NCBI GenBank assembly: GCA_027475525.1 | Contig: JAMWFC010000046.1 | Location: 558,001 to 622,000, forward strand | From: Macrolepiota albuminosa | Lineage: Eukaryota > Basidiomycota > Agaricomycetes > Agaricales > Agaricaceae | DNA length: 64,000 nucleotides | Reading direction: 5' to 3' | In this document: piece by piece, positions 10,446-24,451 of the stretch | Numbering within the stretch: the stretch's first letter is position 1 | How the letters are laid out: every line of letters starts with the position of its first letter | The notes under the pieces: model-generated | What the model was told of the DNA's origin: nothing | What the model saw: the letters and a program-made list of their open reading frames with translations, nothing else | Database searches by the model: none | Program-made: the position numbers and the translations under genes

Positions 10446-12977
10446 TCATGCCTTCTCCAGTGAGATCCTCCCAGCCTCTTCAGTCATACCCATCCTGCTC
10501 GTGTCATATCCTTGTTTCTGAAGGTATTCTCGGAACTATTGTACAAGTCAGGATGGTTATAACAACATCCGGGAAACAACATACCTCCTGGTCTTCTCGC
10601 TCAATGCCCTCCGGAGACAATGGCTTAATGCATACCAATGTCACAAGAGCGCTCAAAAGAGCGACACCTGAATCGCACAGGTAAATGAGCACCATCATGT
10701 GCATAATCTTCTAAATTCACCGCTTCCAATCCAAAATGGGCCAGTGTTCCCTCTTATAGTATTTGGGCCACCAAACGCTTCAATCGTTAAACTTCGTAGA
10801 AGACATGTGCTCGATCCAAAAACGCAAACCTTTCACTATCGGAGGGAATACTACAAGAACCTCAATTTCCTCGATTTATAGAAGCTACAACAGGCGACGT
10901 ACTCCAGGTGCCAATCAAAGCTCCAACTTTGCCAGACGCAGCGGCGATGCCGTAAAAATGTCCTCTGACAGCGGTCGGGCATGCCTTGCTCGCAAGGATG
11001 ATTGTACAATCCCCTGGTCCAAACTCTCCGAAACTCAAAAAAATCCCATAAAGAACCTATTTCACAGTCTCATGAGCAGTCTTCACAGATGTTGATAGAA
11101 CATCTTACAGCGAAGGCTGCAATGTGTTTCGTGAGCCTGGAAACTCATGAATATTCTCTGTGGACTTGTTATATGACGTTGCGACTAACGGCACGTATAA
11201 ACCACTCATTACGAAACCAATTACTGCTTGAAGCACGAGACCAGTCATCTAATTTTAAATCAGCTCCTTCAATGAACCTCACAATAGACATGCACCCACT
11301 AAAGTGTTCTTCGGCCCAAGATAATCAACAACAAAGGCACCCAATATCGATCCTGCCACATAATCAGTACTGTTCAGGGACAAGAGTGGATAGGAAAGAA
11401 AACCTGGCAGGTAAAACAAACTAGACAGTAAAGGTAAGTCGACAACTCAAAGACGGGCGGGGAGAAAGCGCACTTGATAACAACATTCCAGCCGAATACC
11501 ACAGACAGGTCCTCCGATCCAACTCAAAGACGGGCGGGGAGAAAGCGCACTTGATAACAACATTCCAGCCGAATACCACAGACAGGTCCTCCGATCCGCC
11601 TGTGATACTAGCCAGAGATCAAACGGCAGAGAGCGATGTCAACGATATGGCTCACTTGTTCACGATGATCGATGAGTAGATGACGAACTAGGAGCAACGA
11701 CGATGAGATATATGGCAACAAGCTGAGATATTGTCTTGACTTGCCGGGAACCTGGCATGTTCATCTCTCTCTCAAATCTGTTGACCTCAAAAAAAATGGA
11801 TAGGCGTACGCGATAAGATCATACAAGAACCTGTACCAACCAATGTTCAAAAATCCAAAACACACTAGTAGAATACAACATACAAACACACCATATGAAG
11901 GATATGGCAGCTAATTGATTCCAATAGCGCCTGATAACTAGAAGGTACGGAATCTTCGTGTGCTTCATGGAATCTTTCTTGTATCGCAATGGTTCGTCCA
12001 TGTTGAGACGCCAGAGGAACATCGCTAATGCAGGTATCATGCCGAAGCCCAGGGACATGCGCCAAACAGCCCTAAGGTGATTATTTCCAAAACTTTTAGA
12101 AAGAAATACAAGATTGTCAGCCCAGGTACAATGACAGCAAGAAACCTCACATCCAGAAGAGGACAAGGGGAACGAAGGCAGAAATGACAAAACCCGTGTC
12201 AATCGCCGCATCTGTCGAGGCACACGGAAATAAGAATGTATGACAAGGATTGACATTAGAGAAAGTAACTTTACTCGTTGCTAGAGCAACCCAACGGTGC
12301 CTGGCATTCCTTGATATGGTCTCCTCCTCAGACTGCTCTGAAGCAGAAACGGATCCAGAGGGGTATTCAGCGCCTAGACCGATGCCGAGGAAGAAACTGA
12401 TTCGACGTGAGGAAGTACCGGGTTTACTTTATTTGTAGGACTGACCGCATAACAGACAGCATGTTTAGAAGCCCTTTCACACTGCCGTTTGCGCCTGAGG
12501 AAGCAGCAGATAAACCAGAGAAGATGACGATAATTGCACTAGAAGTCATCTAGAAAACGGTCGGTTGTCGTCCATGCCGCTGATTTAGTATGTGTACCAT
12601 CCCAAATTTCCTTCCAACTTTGTCAGACAGAAAGCCTAAGTAATAGCTCGTACTAGGTCAAGCAAGCTTTCAACGAATCAACGGGCACATTACCGAATAA
12701 TAGCATGCCAACCACGAAGCCCGCGAAACTGATGCTGCTTACGATTGTGCTGTAGTTGTTATCCGTCAAGACGTCCGACCCATAGATCCGGTTGAGAACT
12801 GTTGGAACGTTACTTTAACCGTGAAAGTTCTCAGTTAGTACCAACGAGTATTGACTTTTCAAGATAATCAGTCTTTCGATACTCTCGATAAACAAAAAAG
12901 GACTTACCACTGCCAATGACGCTATTGGAGTATCCTTTGAGCAACACAAAGGTTGAACATGGTTGAAAAGACTTCAT
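10446..12977 (-). CDS. MFS transporter (phosphate/glycerophosphodiester type), possibly decayed
   Basis: Exons of a 12-helix major facilitator can be followed down the minus strand. Seen in order: GYSNSVIGS after the first helix (about 12925), [19 protein letters not shown] and [11 protein letters not shown] (12600-12770, the helix 2-3 loop signature), [20 protein letters not shown] (about 12370), [20 protein letters not shown] with [20 protein letters not shown] (11900-12070), a central [37 protein letters not shown], and a C-terminal RPLSPEG-like tail ending at 10446. The pattern fits the Pho84/Git1 branch of MFS, proton symporters of the plasma membrane. The cytosolic N-terminus is not recognisable and the first helix looks imperfect, so a truncated or wrongly assembled gene is possible. 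A 77-bp duplication (11444-11597) sits inside it. Confidence 0.7.
11444..11597. repeat. 77-bp exact tandem duplication (probable assembly join)
   Basis: 11444-11520 equals 11521-11597. It lies in an intron/exon area of the MFS gene. See the finding on 77-bp duplications. Confidence 0.95.
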
Positions 12978-13580
12978 TAATCCTGAACGTCTTCTTACCA
13001 CTTGAGAACAGAGCGGTCCCACAACTGTGATCCAGACGGCAATATAGTCAATCAACCTTCATTAGAAGACAGCACGTCCACCTACGCGAATATCAGTGAA
13101 ACACTCTTGATACTGGATTTTGGCAGCATGAGAGAGTAGTGAAAAGACCTCAAAACCTAGAAGTCATTTGACCTTTGAGCGTGAGAGATAGACCATATTG
13201 CAGCCTGCCGTCAGCCGGAGTCTTTTCCGGCATGGGGCTGAAGCTTTGAGATCTTGAGCAGCCTTGCAGCTTGCAGGGGAAGTGATACAAGTTTCGTTAC
13301 CCTAAATTTTGTATTAAGATTTGCTTACTCGAAGCCATGCAAGTCACATTAATATTGCTTCATATATTTTATAATTGAAGTGTTCAAAACACTGCGACCA
13401 TCGATTCGAAAGGCCTGATCCAAAATCTCGCGTTTTTTGTCGATTTGAAACTTAGTTAAACCATGGTAGTGAATCAACGGGTCACGCAGACCTGATTATG
13501 CGTGACACGTATCGTTACGTGCCGTGTCACACTACTCCCCGCCAAATTCCGAGAGTTGGTCGCTGTTCACAACGCTGAGT
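12978..13580. promoter_or_regulatory. Divergent intergenic region between transporter and complex I gene
   Basis: About 600 bp separate the minus-strand transporter from the plus-strand complex I gene. Part of it may hold the missing first exon of the transporter (13000-13060 is open). No defined promoter element was recognised. Confidence 0.4.
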
Positions 13581-15698
<2,118 letters not shown>

Positions 15699-17334
15699 TT
15701 GGGGAAAGTCATCTACAGTATTCATTGATTCCGAAATTTTGTACATCCACGTAAGAAATATATGCTTATTTCGTCTCCGCATCCTGAACAGCATAATGCA
15801 AGCAAGACTTCAGCCATTATATTTACTCGACTGTCTTGCAATATGCTCCATTGACATGCAGATGCATATGTGCATCTGATCCTTTGCTTCTGTATATCTC
15901 GAGATCCCAATCAATAAATAGTTCTGATTAGCTCTTTTCCCGCCGTTTTGTTCCTTAGATTTGTCCTGGCATATTTACGCCACGCGCCGTTCATGCCGGG
16001 ATGGGGTGCGCTCTTTTCTTCTTGACAGAGATTCCAGCCATCGCAAACTCTATTTTACGACGCACTTCCGGAAGATCTCTCGACAAATGAGGCAAGAATG
16101 TCAAAAGTTCTTTATTTTCTCTTGGCAAATCTGTTTTCATGTCTCTACTTCCGGAGGGCTGCACGTGTACGTTTTGTATTTGGGTCACGGACCATATGTA
16201 TTCCATAGGTAGAAGCTTCTATTGGTGTCCTTCTCTCGGCTTCATCATTTTTCTTCACCCCGTTTTTCTACACATTGTCGTGGGGTGCCCCTATCGACTA
16301 CACTACCATGGATGGGAATTTAGGGGCTTATATTAAGGTTCCACTCTATGTCCTACTACTAACGAATTCACCCGTTCCATCTCGATTTTGGTGAAAGAGG
16401 GAGCGCGGGTGTATTAACGTCATTTATCATACAAACCTTGATGTAGATCACCTATAATTGCATAAAGTGTTATTCGACACAACTATAATCGACCGTCATG
16501 AAAAAGGAAACCAGTGGTGCGACCTACTTCACTCCATGTTTGGTGATATTGAGTTTCTGAAAATTATTCCACTTAAAGAACGATCCAGATTGGTACCAAC
16601 AGGGAACCATGGATCGCACCAAGCCAATTGGCGGTCTAGTAGATTGGTGCTGGCCGGGCCAGTCTGGACGATGCGCGAAATATGGAGATCGGATTCAAGA
16701 ATGGAGGTATCCTTCAGACCTGCTGCAAGTTACTGACTATTGTTCCCCCAAGAGAGCCACATTCCAGATTCTTATACTTTTCGACTGAACTGAACATGAT
16801 ATATTCATTTCTGGGTGGAGTGGCGTCCTCAAAAAAATCAAATGAGATTAGGAAAGCCTTTTTCAAAGCGGGTGCTCGGGTCAGCATAAATTCTCTTGTC
16901 TGAATGTGTACACTTGGTACCGGTGTTGGTCTGGATCCAAGTTCTCAAACGACTTTGCGATGGAACTTTCGACGATTTACCGCATGGTTCCGTAGATCCG
17001 GATCAGGGTGAAGTCATGAGGCCTTTGACATCCGATCCACGTCTTTGGATTCCGGACTACATAATTAGGCTCATCGCATGTTAGCCGAATGAGGGTTGAA
17101 ACCATAATTGTGAGCAGTGCATTTGACCCCTTCTGGCTGAATCGTCTAGAAGGAAAGCAGAACCAAAGTCGCGCAAGTGTAAAAAAATCATGTGCCTGTA
17201 CCGCTGTAGCCTCCGGGGGTTCCGACCGCGGTTAGCTTTCTTCAATGCGCTGGGATAACCCTTCGAGGCTCAAGGAGGGAATGAGAATTGCATATTCTAA
17301 TCTAATTCTGCCGATTTAAATCCATTAGAAATTT
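15699..17334. other. Intergenic; unassigned coding-like segments
   Basis: No gene could be named. Short plus-strand stretches look coding: about 15960-16080 (hydrophobic, LTEIPAIANSILRR), 16060-16140 (MSKVLYFLLANLFSCLYF), 16208-16335 (VEASIGVLLSASSFFFTPFF then YTLSWGAPIDYTTMDGNLGA) and 16570-16735 (NDPDWYQQGTMDRTKPIGGL then WCWPGQSGRCAKYGDR). Possible splice sites lie between them. They could be exons of one unrecognised multi-span membrane protein or its remains. Confidence 0.35.
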
Positions 17335-19489
17335 CTACGCTTTTGCAAGCAGAGAGCGGCCAGTCATATCTGTGTAGTATCGAGATCAGCCTAACCATGC
17401 ATAAAACAAATCCATATCACTCACCCTCGGGAATGAGCAAACCCTTGGGGGTAACGGTCAGAGAAATGACGTGTAACATTTCAATACAAGTGGTGCTTAC
17501 CATCAAGTCGAGTACAGTAGGTGCAACATCACACAACGCTCCTTCCTCAACCTCGTCTTCGCCATCCTTCTCCTCATCCATCACGAACTTGAGCTTAGTA
17601 GGATCACCAGTCATGATGAACGGGACGGGATTCGTAGTGTGTGCAGTATGCGGCGCGCCAGTCTCCAGGTTTTTCATCTGTTCGGCATTTCCGTGATCGG
17701 CAGTGACCAAAAGGATGTATCCAGCTTCTTGGGCAGCTTTGTAAATCGTCCCAACGGCAGCGTCGGTTTCGGTGATAGCTTCGACCGCGGCTTCATAAAC
17801 ACCCGTGTGGCCAACCTACAGAAGTGATAATATTCGATGATGGGAACAAGGCCAGTGGAGAGGGAAAGAGGGACGGAATGACGCACCATGTCGGGAGGGG
17901 CAAAGTTGCACATGACGAACTCGTGCTCACTCTCCCTGAGAACTTGAGCAACTTTTTCAGCTACACCGTGCACGCTCATCTTGGGGAGCTTGTCGTAGGT
18001 GGCTACCTTCGGCGACGCGATCATATGTCTTTCTTCATTCTCGAACTGTTTCTCAACACCTCCGTTAAAGAAAAAGGTGACGTGAGCGTATTTCTCAGTC
18101 TCTGGAGTATAGATAAGTAGTGAATATAAAAAAAGTATGATTCTGACCTGCAATGTGGGCCTGTTTGATGCCCTGTTTGCTGAGCCATTCTAAGTAGTGA
18201 ATATAAAAAAAGTATGATTCTGACCTGCAATGTGGGCCTGTTTGATGCCCTGTTTGCTGAGCCATTCGCAAGGACGTTGGTCATTGCCTGAGGGGGGAAG
18301 CAACTTTGAAGGGGAACTCAGCGTTGTAGCGAGACATAGTGGTGATATTCTGGCAAGAACCATTGTGAAAAACAAGTAGAATATCTCTCGGACACATACC
18401 AGGTTATCAGGTACCTCTACCTCCATTGGTTTGTCAAGACGACCAAGGATGGTGGCAATTTCTCTCATACGGTCAGATCTGTAGTTGAACAGGAAGAGAG
18501 TATCGCCCTCTGTCAACTCCAAATCAAAAAATGCAAGGCGAAAGGTCAAAGAAAAAACATACCCTTGACACGGCCCTGATCGCCATTCACAATAATCGGT
18601 TTCAAGAACTCGTCAGTAATGTCCTTCTCATAGTTTGCCTTGATGACGTCGACGACTCCCTCAGCTCCCTTGCCATCTTCTCCCTCTCCTTTAACGAGAC
18701 CATCCACAGCAACCTTAACACGCTCCCATCGCTTGTCGCGGTCCATCGCGTAATACCTCCCCACAATCGTCGCCAATTCACCATATTCCTCTTTCTTGAG
18801 GAAGTCGAGGAGTTCCTGACAATATCCAGCCGCCGAACGAGGAGCAGTGTCACGACCATCTCCGAAGAAGTGGACGTATGTTTTTGGAACGCCGACTTCT
18901 TTTGCGGTTTCAAGAAGCGCCTTGAGATGGTTGATGTGCGAGTGAACGCCACCATCGGAGACCTATTACCAAAATTAATAATATGGCTCGAAATCGATAA
19001 CGGATGAGATGGACTCACCAGGCCCATCAAGTGCAACCTTCCATTTCCCTTCTTCGCTCTCTCAAAGCTCTCAAGAATAGTCGGATTTTTGTGGAATTGC
19101 CTTTTCTTGATCGAGACATCGATTCGCACTATGTCCTGCCAGACGACACGGCCTGCGCCAATATTCAGATGGCTGCAAACAAGACCTCATGAATTCAGCG
19201 ATAGAAGTTGTGACGCGTAACTTACATACCCGACTTCGGAGTTGCCCATGAGTCCTTCACTTAGACCCACTGCAGTTCCATGAGCAGCGAGCTGGCGATA
19301 GCTATGATCTTTGGCGATAGTGTCCATGTTGGTCGTAGTACCTGCTTCGATGGCGTTCCCTTCAAGTCCAGGTACTTTGGCAACACCCCAGCCATCGTGG
19401 ACACTGTCAATCGGCAAGTCATAAACAGCTGGAAGTCGATCGAGTAAACACTTACATTAGACAGACTTTGTTCTTTACAACAGCTGGCA
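17335..19489 (-). CDS. 2,3-bisphosphoglycerate-independent phosphoglycerate mutase
   Basis: The enzyme interconverts 3- and 2-phosphoglycerate in cytosolic glycolysis with a phosphoserine intermediate and bound metal. It starts MPAVVKNKVCLI at 19489; after an intron follows VHDGWGVAKVPGLEGNAIEA, and LMGNSEVG with the nucleophilic Ser. Later exons carry LFNYRSDRMREIATILG (about 18470), YAHVTFFFNGGVE (18070), VMCNFAPPDMV and TADHGNAEQM with metal-binding His/Asp (17690). The last exon encodes DMTGRSLLAKA before TAG at 17335-17337. Exons are separated by about ten short introns. This is the alkaline-phosphatase-superfamily type of mutase, unrelated to the cofactor-dependent enzyme. A 77-bp duplication (18114-18267) repeats the end of one exon and part of its intron and should be removed before modelling. 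Confidence 0.93.
18114..18267. repeat. 77-bp exact tandem duplication (probable assembly join)
   Basis: 18114-18190 equals 18191-18267 exactly. It straddles an exon-intron border of the phosphoglycerate mutase gene. Confidence 0.95.
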
Positions 19490-19868
19490 TCTCTGACTAT
19501 CCCGAAAGGAAACTGTTATAGTTTCTGAGGTAGAGTTATGAGCAAAGACAAAGACTTCGCCGACCCAGGGAATCTTTAGATCTTGTTATCTGATCATATC
19601 TACCTTATCTATTCTCCTAACCAAATCGGATCGCTTTCAGCATTTTCTGTCAGTTGGGATTTCAATGGTGTTCGATGGATGGAATGTAATATACACTAGA
19701 AGTAAAACTATACTATGAATGAATGAAAACGACAAAGCGTATGCAACAGCTATATGTACAAGTGCAACGATGAATACAAGATGGTGACGCCCAAAACGAA
19801 TGAAGGCCAAACATACATACTACTTCGCAGCCGGACTCCAGAAGAAAAAAAGAAAAGGCGAGAGCGTA
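19490..19868. promoter_or_regulatory. Promoter of phosphoglycerate mutase; 3' flank of zinc-finger gene
   Basis: About 380 bp hold the upstream region of the minus-strand mutase. The stop of the zinc-finger gene is at 19869, so both genes run leftwards. No named motif is recognised. Confidence 0.45.
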
Positions 19869-22592
19869 TCATTTCAGTGTTTCCGCCATTGTCCAGCGCA
19901 GAAGCTGGCACTGGAGATGATCCAGCAACGCCTTTTTCTCCTCCTCCCGGATCTTGTCCTTCATATCCTGCAAGTCCTGACCCAGCTTCTCCTCGCTCAA
20001 AATCTTACAAAAGCTCTCACGCTCGCCGCCTGCTGTCCAGCCCAACTCTTTCCTCTTCTCATTCCCCTTATTCTTTTCACTCACGCGTTCAGCCAAAGCC
20101 CAAACGACTCTTCCAACTCCCTTGGTCCGCTCTGAATCCTTTTGGCGCTCAAGCACGAGCCCCGCCAGCACACCTTTTCCGACCTCCTCGAGCCGTACAA
20201 GGAACATCAATATCGTCTTGTATACTTTTCCGTTCCCAAGGCGGATCCACGCCTCTCGCGGCACACGGAGGCACATCCGGATGACCTCGAGCAAGAGGGA
20301 GACCTGGAAGAGCGGCTTGACGGTATCATGGACGTGCGGCTGGGACTTGGAATGTATGGGGTCTATGGGGAGCCAAGCAAGAAGGGAGCTGACTGTTTCG
20401 AGGATAAGTTCGGAAAGGGGCGAAGATGAGGAAGAGAGGCTTTTTTTGATATATTCTAAGTACGTGGAACGGCGCGAGGCGCGGAACATGGCGAGGAATT
20501 TGGCGTCGAAGCAGGAGAGGATGGCGAAGATCGCGATTGCACGACCGGCGCGGCAGCAGGTCCTGAGGAAGCATTTTTCGTCGGGCCCGGCGTTGCAGGT
20601 CCGCTTGCAATGTGGGGTACGGAGACATCCACGGCAGTACATCGTGCTGCATGCAGAGCATGTGAGGTGTAGATGAGAGTCGAAAGAGGGGAGGCGAGGC
20701 AAGGTGCTTAGATCTTTGTGAATGGGTGTCTACGAAGGATGTCATCGTCAGTTCAGCTAGTAAAAACGAGAAACAAACTGGACACGAAAACAGCAAGGTA
20801 ATCTAAAAAAAAAAAGGACGGAAAAGATGACGTGGGAAGGCAGGAAATTGTCGAGAGGGAAGGAAATGGCAAGGGGACGTACGGGGTGTACCTCGGCAGC
20901 ACATGTGGTACATTTTAAAGACCCTGTCAGCATCCTGACATGCTTGCGAAGGTCATGCAGCGGTCCAGACTGAAGATCAACATCGGTGTCTGCCTCACCG
21001 ATGACCGTGGATTCAGGGCTCTCAGCCTTGGGTTTGGGCTCGGTGGGCCGAGTCTTCGTGCGCGAGCGACCCCGAGTATCGTCATTCTCAGAAGACACCA
21101 CAGCTTTTGATGCAGGCTTTACTGTCGGCTTGGGCTTCAAAATCGGCCTCGGCCTGGCTTTCGGGCTCGGTTTTTCATCGGGTTCCGGTGGGATGAACGG
21201 GACGATGACTTCCTCCGTTTTTTGGGGCGGAGGGGAAGAGACGACGTTCGGTTTTTGTGGTCGGTAAATAGGAGGGATCGGCGGGGCAGGTATGACGGCG
21301 CCCGGTTGGGGATAGTACATCGGCTGCATCATCGGGACGGGAGTTTGAGCACGCATGTGGGGCGGTACGAAACCGGGAGGGTACCAATACGTAGGGCGAG
21401 GCGGAACTGGCGTGGCGGCTCTCCTTGAGCCAGCGAAAACTGGAGCTGGAGGTATGAAGGGAGCAGTGGTCTGATGATGCTGCGGTGGTTGCGGAGGCCG
21501 GAATGAGTCTGGAGCTGGAGGTATGAAGGGAGCAGTGGTCTGATGATGCTGCGGAGGTTGCGGAGGCCGGGATGACTCTGGAGCGAAGGTAACGGTGCGA
21601 TTGCGCGCACGCGTTGTCGGGGGTATGACAGAACCGTTGGACTGGTGAACCTGGGACTGCCGGGGTGGTCTAGGAGCACGAGCAGTGTTCGTATCACCCG
21701 TAGGTGCGGAGGGCACAACGGGAGGGATGACTGAAGCAGACTGCCAAGCCGTTGAACGACTCTGATGTGGCTCAGGAATGTAGGCGCCATTCTGGTCGAG
21801 TACAGGTGGTCCAGTAACTACGGGAGCGGTGACAGGAGCGGTTGAACTACGTGGCAAGTGATGAGAATGTGATTCAGGAGGGAAAGCACCATTCCGGTCG
21901 AGTACAGGTTGTCCAGGAACTACGGGAGCGGTGGCAGGAGCGGCAGGAGCGGTGGAAGGAACGGCAGGAGCAGTGGAAGGAGCGGCAGGAGCGGTTGCAG
22001 GAGCGGTTGCACTACGCGGGAAGTGACGAAAATATGATGCACCGTTCCTATTGCGCGGACGCGCCTGATATGGCTCGGGAGTGTAAGCACCATTCTGGTC
22101 GAGTACAGGTTGTCCAGGAACTGCAGGAGCGGTGGCAGGAGTGGCAGGAGCGGTTGCACTACGCGGGAAGTGACGAAAATATGATGCACCGTTTCTATTG
22201 CGCGGACGCGCCTGATATGGCTCGGGAGTGAAGGCACCATTCCGGTCGAGTACAGGTTGTCCAGGACCTACGGGAGCGGTGGCGGGAGCGGTAGCACTAC
22301 GCCGAGAATATGATGCACCGTTCCTATCGCGCGCACGCGGCGGGCCTGCAAAAGCATCTTGGATTATTTCTTCGTCGCTGCCGTTGCCCAGGGGAGCTAC
22401 AGGTGGGACAGAGGGACGCGACGAAGCGTGGCGCTCGTTTGCAAGACGTATGGATTCGTCAAGGACATCTTGCTCCTGTAGTTGCCATGCAAATTCTTCA
22501 TCACTGCGGATCTGTTCTTCACGATCACGATCACGAGCCGCAGCCATGGATCGAAATCGGGCTGGAAGTTGGCGAGGGTGGGGAGTCGCCAT
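19869..22592 (-). CDS. Pro-rich protein with UIM-like helix and C-terminal Cys-rich zinc finger
   Basis: Two exons (22592-20883 and 20729-19869) in phase give about 856 residues. The start (MATPHPRQLPARFRS) is followed by an acidic helix RSDEEFAWQLQEQDVLDESI that resembles a ubiquitin-interacting motif. Residues of about 60-270 hold imperfect copies of a roughly 45-50-residue repeat built on GQPVLDRNGAF and RNRNGASYFRHFPRSATAPA; a 23-residue repeat (FRPPQPPQHHQTTAPFIPPA) follows. The junction joins KCTTCAAEVHP to a second Cys cluster, CSACSTMYCRGCLRTPHCKR then CNAGPDEKCFLRTCC, which looks like a RING/IBR-type zinc module. The rest is helical. An E3-like or ubiquitin-binding role is a guess from this combination; the family is not one I can name. 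Confidence 0.75.
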
Positions 22593-24451
22593 TTGTGCGA
22601 TCGAATGAAGATGTGATCAACTCTAGCGAAGAATCATCTTCAGCTGGTGAACAAGAATGGGAACGAAACATACCGATACGGCTGCAAACTCTTTGATGGG
22701 TCCTGATGTGTCTCGCCTTTTTTTGGTGGGAAAGGGCAGAAGATAAGAAGAACAAGCCGGTGGAGAAGGTGATTACAAGAAATAATTATTATGCGATCCG
22801 ATAGGCGCTTGGACCCCCACTTGCCACGTTTTTCACATTGATAATCACCATCTGACGGGCTCTCGCCCACCTGTTACCCGATAAAAAATCTCGGGCAACA
22901 CGGGGTGGATGCCTCCAGGAAACCTCGTGCATGCTTTTGATCATGCGGTGATCTTTTTCTGGTCCTGAAGAGGTCATCAGACGAAGGGGTCGTGGTAACG
23001 GACAACTGAAAACTCACATAGGAATGTCATCGGCTCTTCACGTCTTAGACATAGCAATAGGTCATGGCTGTGATTGGTGAAGGTGTGCAAATCTGATCTT
23101 GGGCGTCTAGACTGTGAAACGTGGCTCGTGACTTCATCAAACATTTCGGTGATTCGCCCTTGCACAACTAGACTACTTAGATGGACTCGGAGACGCACAT
23201 GTTCAGCTCGTGAAAGGCATGCCTGTTGACGAGTTGGTCGACGTTACAGCCATAGTTCCGATGGTGAAGCGCATAGTTTGAGTGTCACTTCCTGCTACGC
23301 CTGGTGTCACGAGCTTCAATCAATTTACTCCTGTTCAAGCAGCACGTACTCGCAAAGACAAAGAGATTTCGATTTCGGGCATTGAACGGATTTGATTTCT
23401 TCTCAACGACAAAGGAAGTAAAGAGGGAAGTTTTCAGATTTCAATGGATACGTAGTTGACTCTTTATATTCCCGAGCAAAGCTATTTTTACTAATTACTT
23501 ACGATCGACAAGGAGCGGGATGGATCATAGTGAACCGGAATAGGAAACTCTTGTTCTTCCATCTCGGCGGCGTTAACATTGTCCCTCTGCGAATAATTGC
23601 AGGAAAAGCTCCAAGTGTGTACCATCTCACTTGTCGCACCTCTGGATTGAGAAACTAGAACCTCAGAGACTTGATGAACACACGGTTACTCAAAGAAGGA
23701 AACACATCCAATTAGATGCCAAGAAGTCCAACGAAACCTGACTGAAACTCATCACTTAACATGTGTGAACCACCCGAGTAATTTAGAACCATTGCAATTG
23801 CATAAGAATAAATACATGTCGAAAACACCAACTCTCTAAATATCTAGAATTGAAGGGTACCCTGCGCCGTTTCCAGTAAGAATAAGGACCTTTGAGATGT
23901 CCGTGTGCGCGCTTTTACTTGCAACTGCAGTATATGCGATAATCCTGAGTATTCTCAACATCCCTGCAGGTGCGGGATGAGAACTTGAAACCGGCATTGG
24001 CGAGTTGTAACGTAAGGAATTGGCCTTTGAGGTATGAAGTTTTGACTAGCTGGTGAATAAGGATTTGACCAAAACGTGCCGAAATAACGTTTCATGTTAT
24101 TGAGCTCTGACCTTGTCTGTGGATAGTGGAGAGTGATGCGGGGAGTTGTAGCTCGAGCCTATGACAAGGAGGTCATTGCAAAGCTTTACGGACCGTAGTT
24201 ATGAGATGATCGCATCTAGACATTTGGTGAAAGTTATATTCACTGAAGGATTAGAACCCCGCATCGAGCAAGACAAGAATTATTGAAGATGCAGTGACTT
24301 ATGAGACGGTAAGCGAAACAGGAGGTAACTTGCACGCAAAAGACTAGCATAACCAAGAAAGTGTGTTACTACAAAGAGGGCATCAAATCCTGAATCACGC
24401 AAGAAAAAGAATAATACAAATAGAATAGTCGGTCGTAGTCAACTAGTCCTT
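22593..24451. other. Intergenic, no gene recognised
   Basis: This 1.9-kb spacer holds the upstream region of the zinc-finger gene and the 3' flank of the Atg27-like gene. Short open frames on both strands show no conserved motif. Confidence 0.5.
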
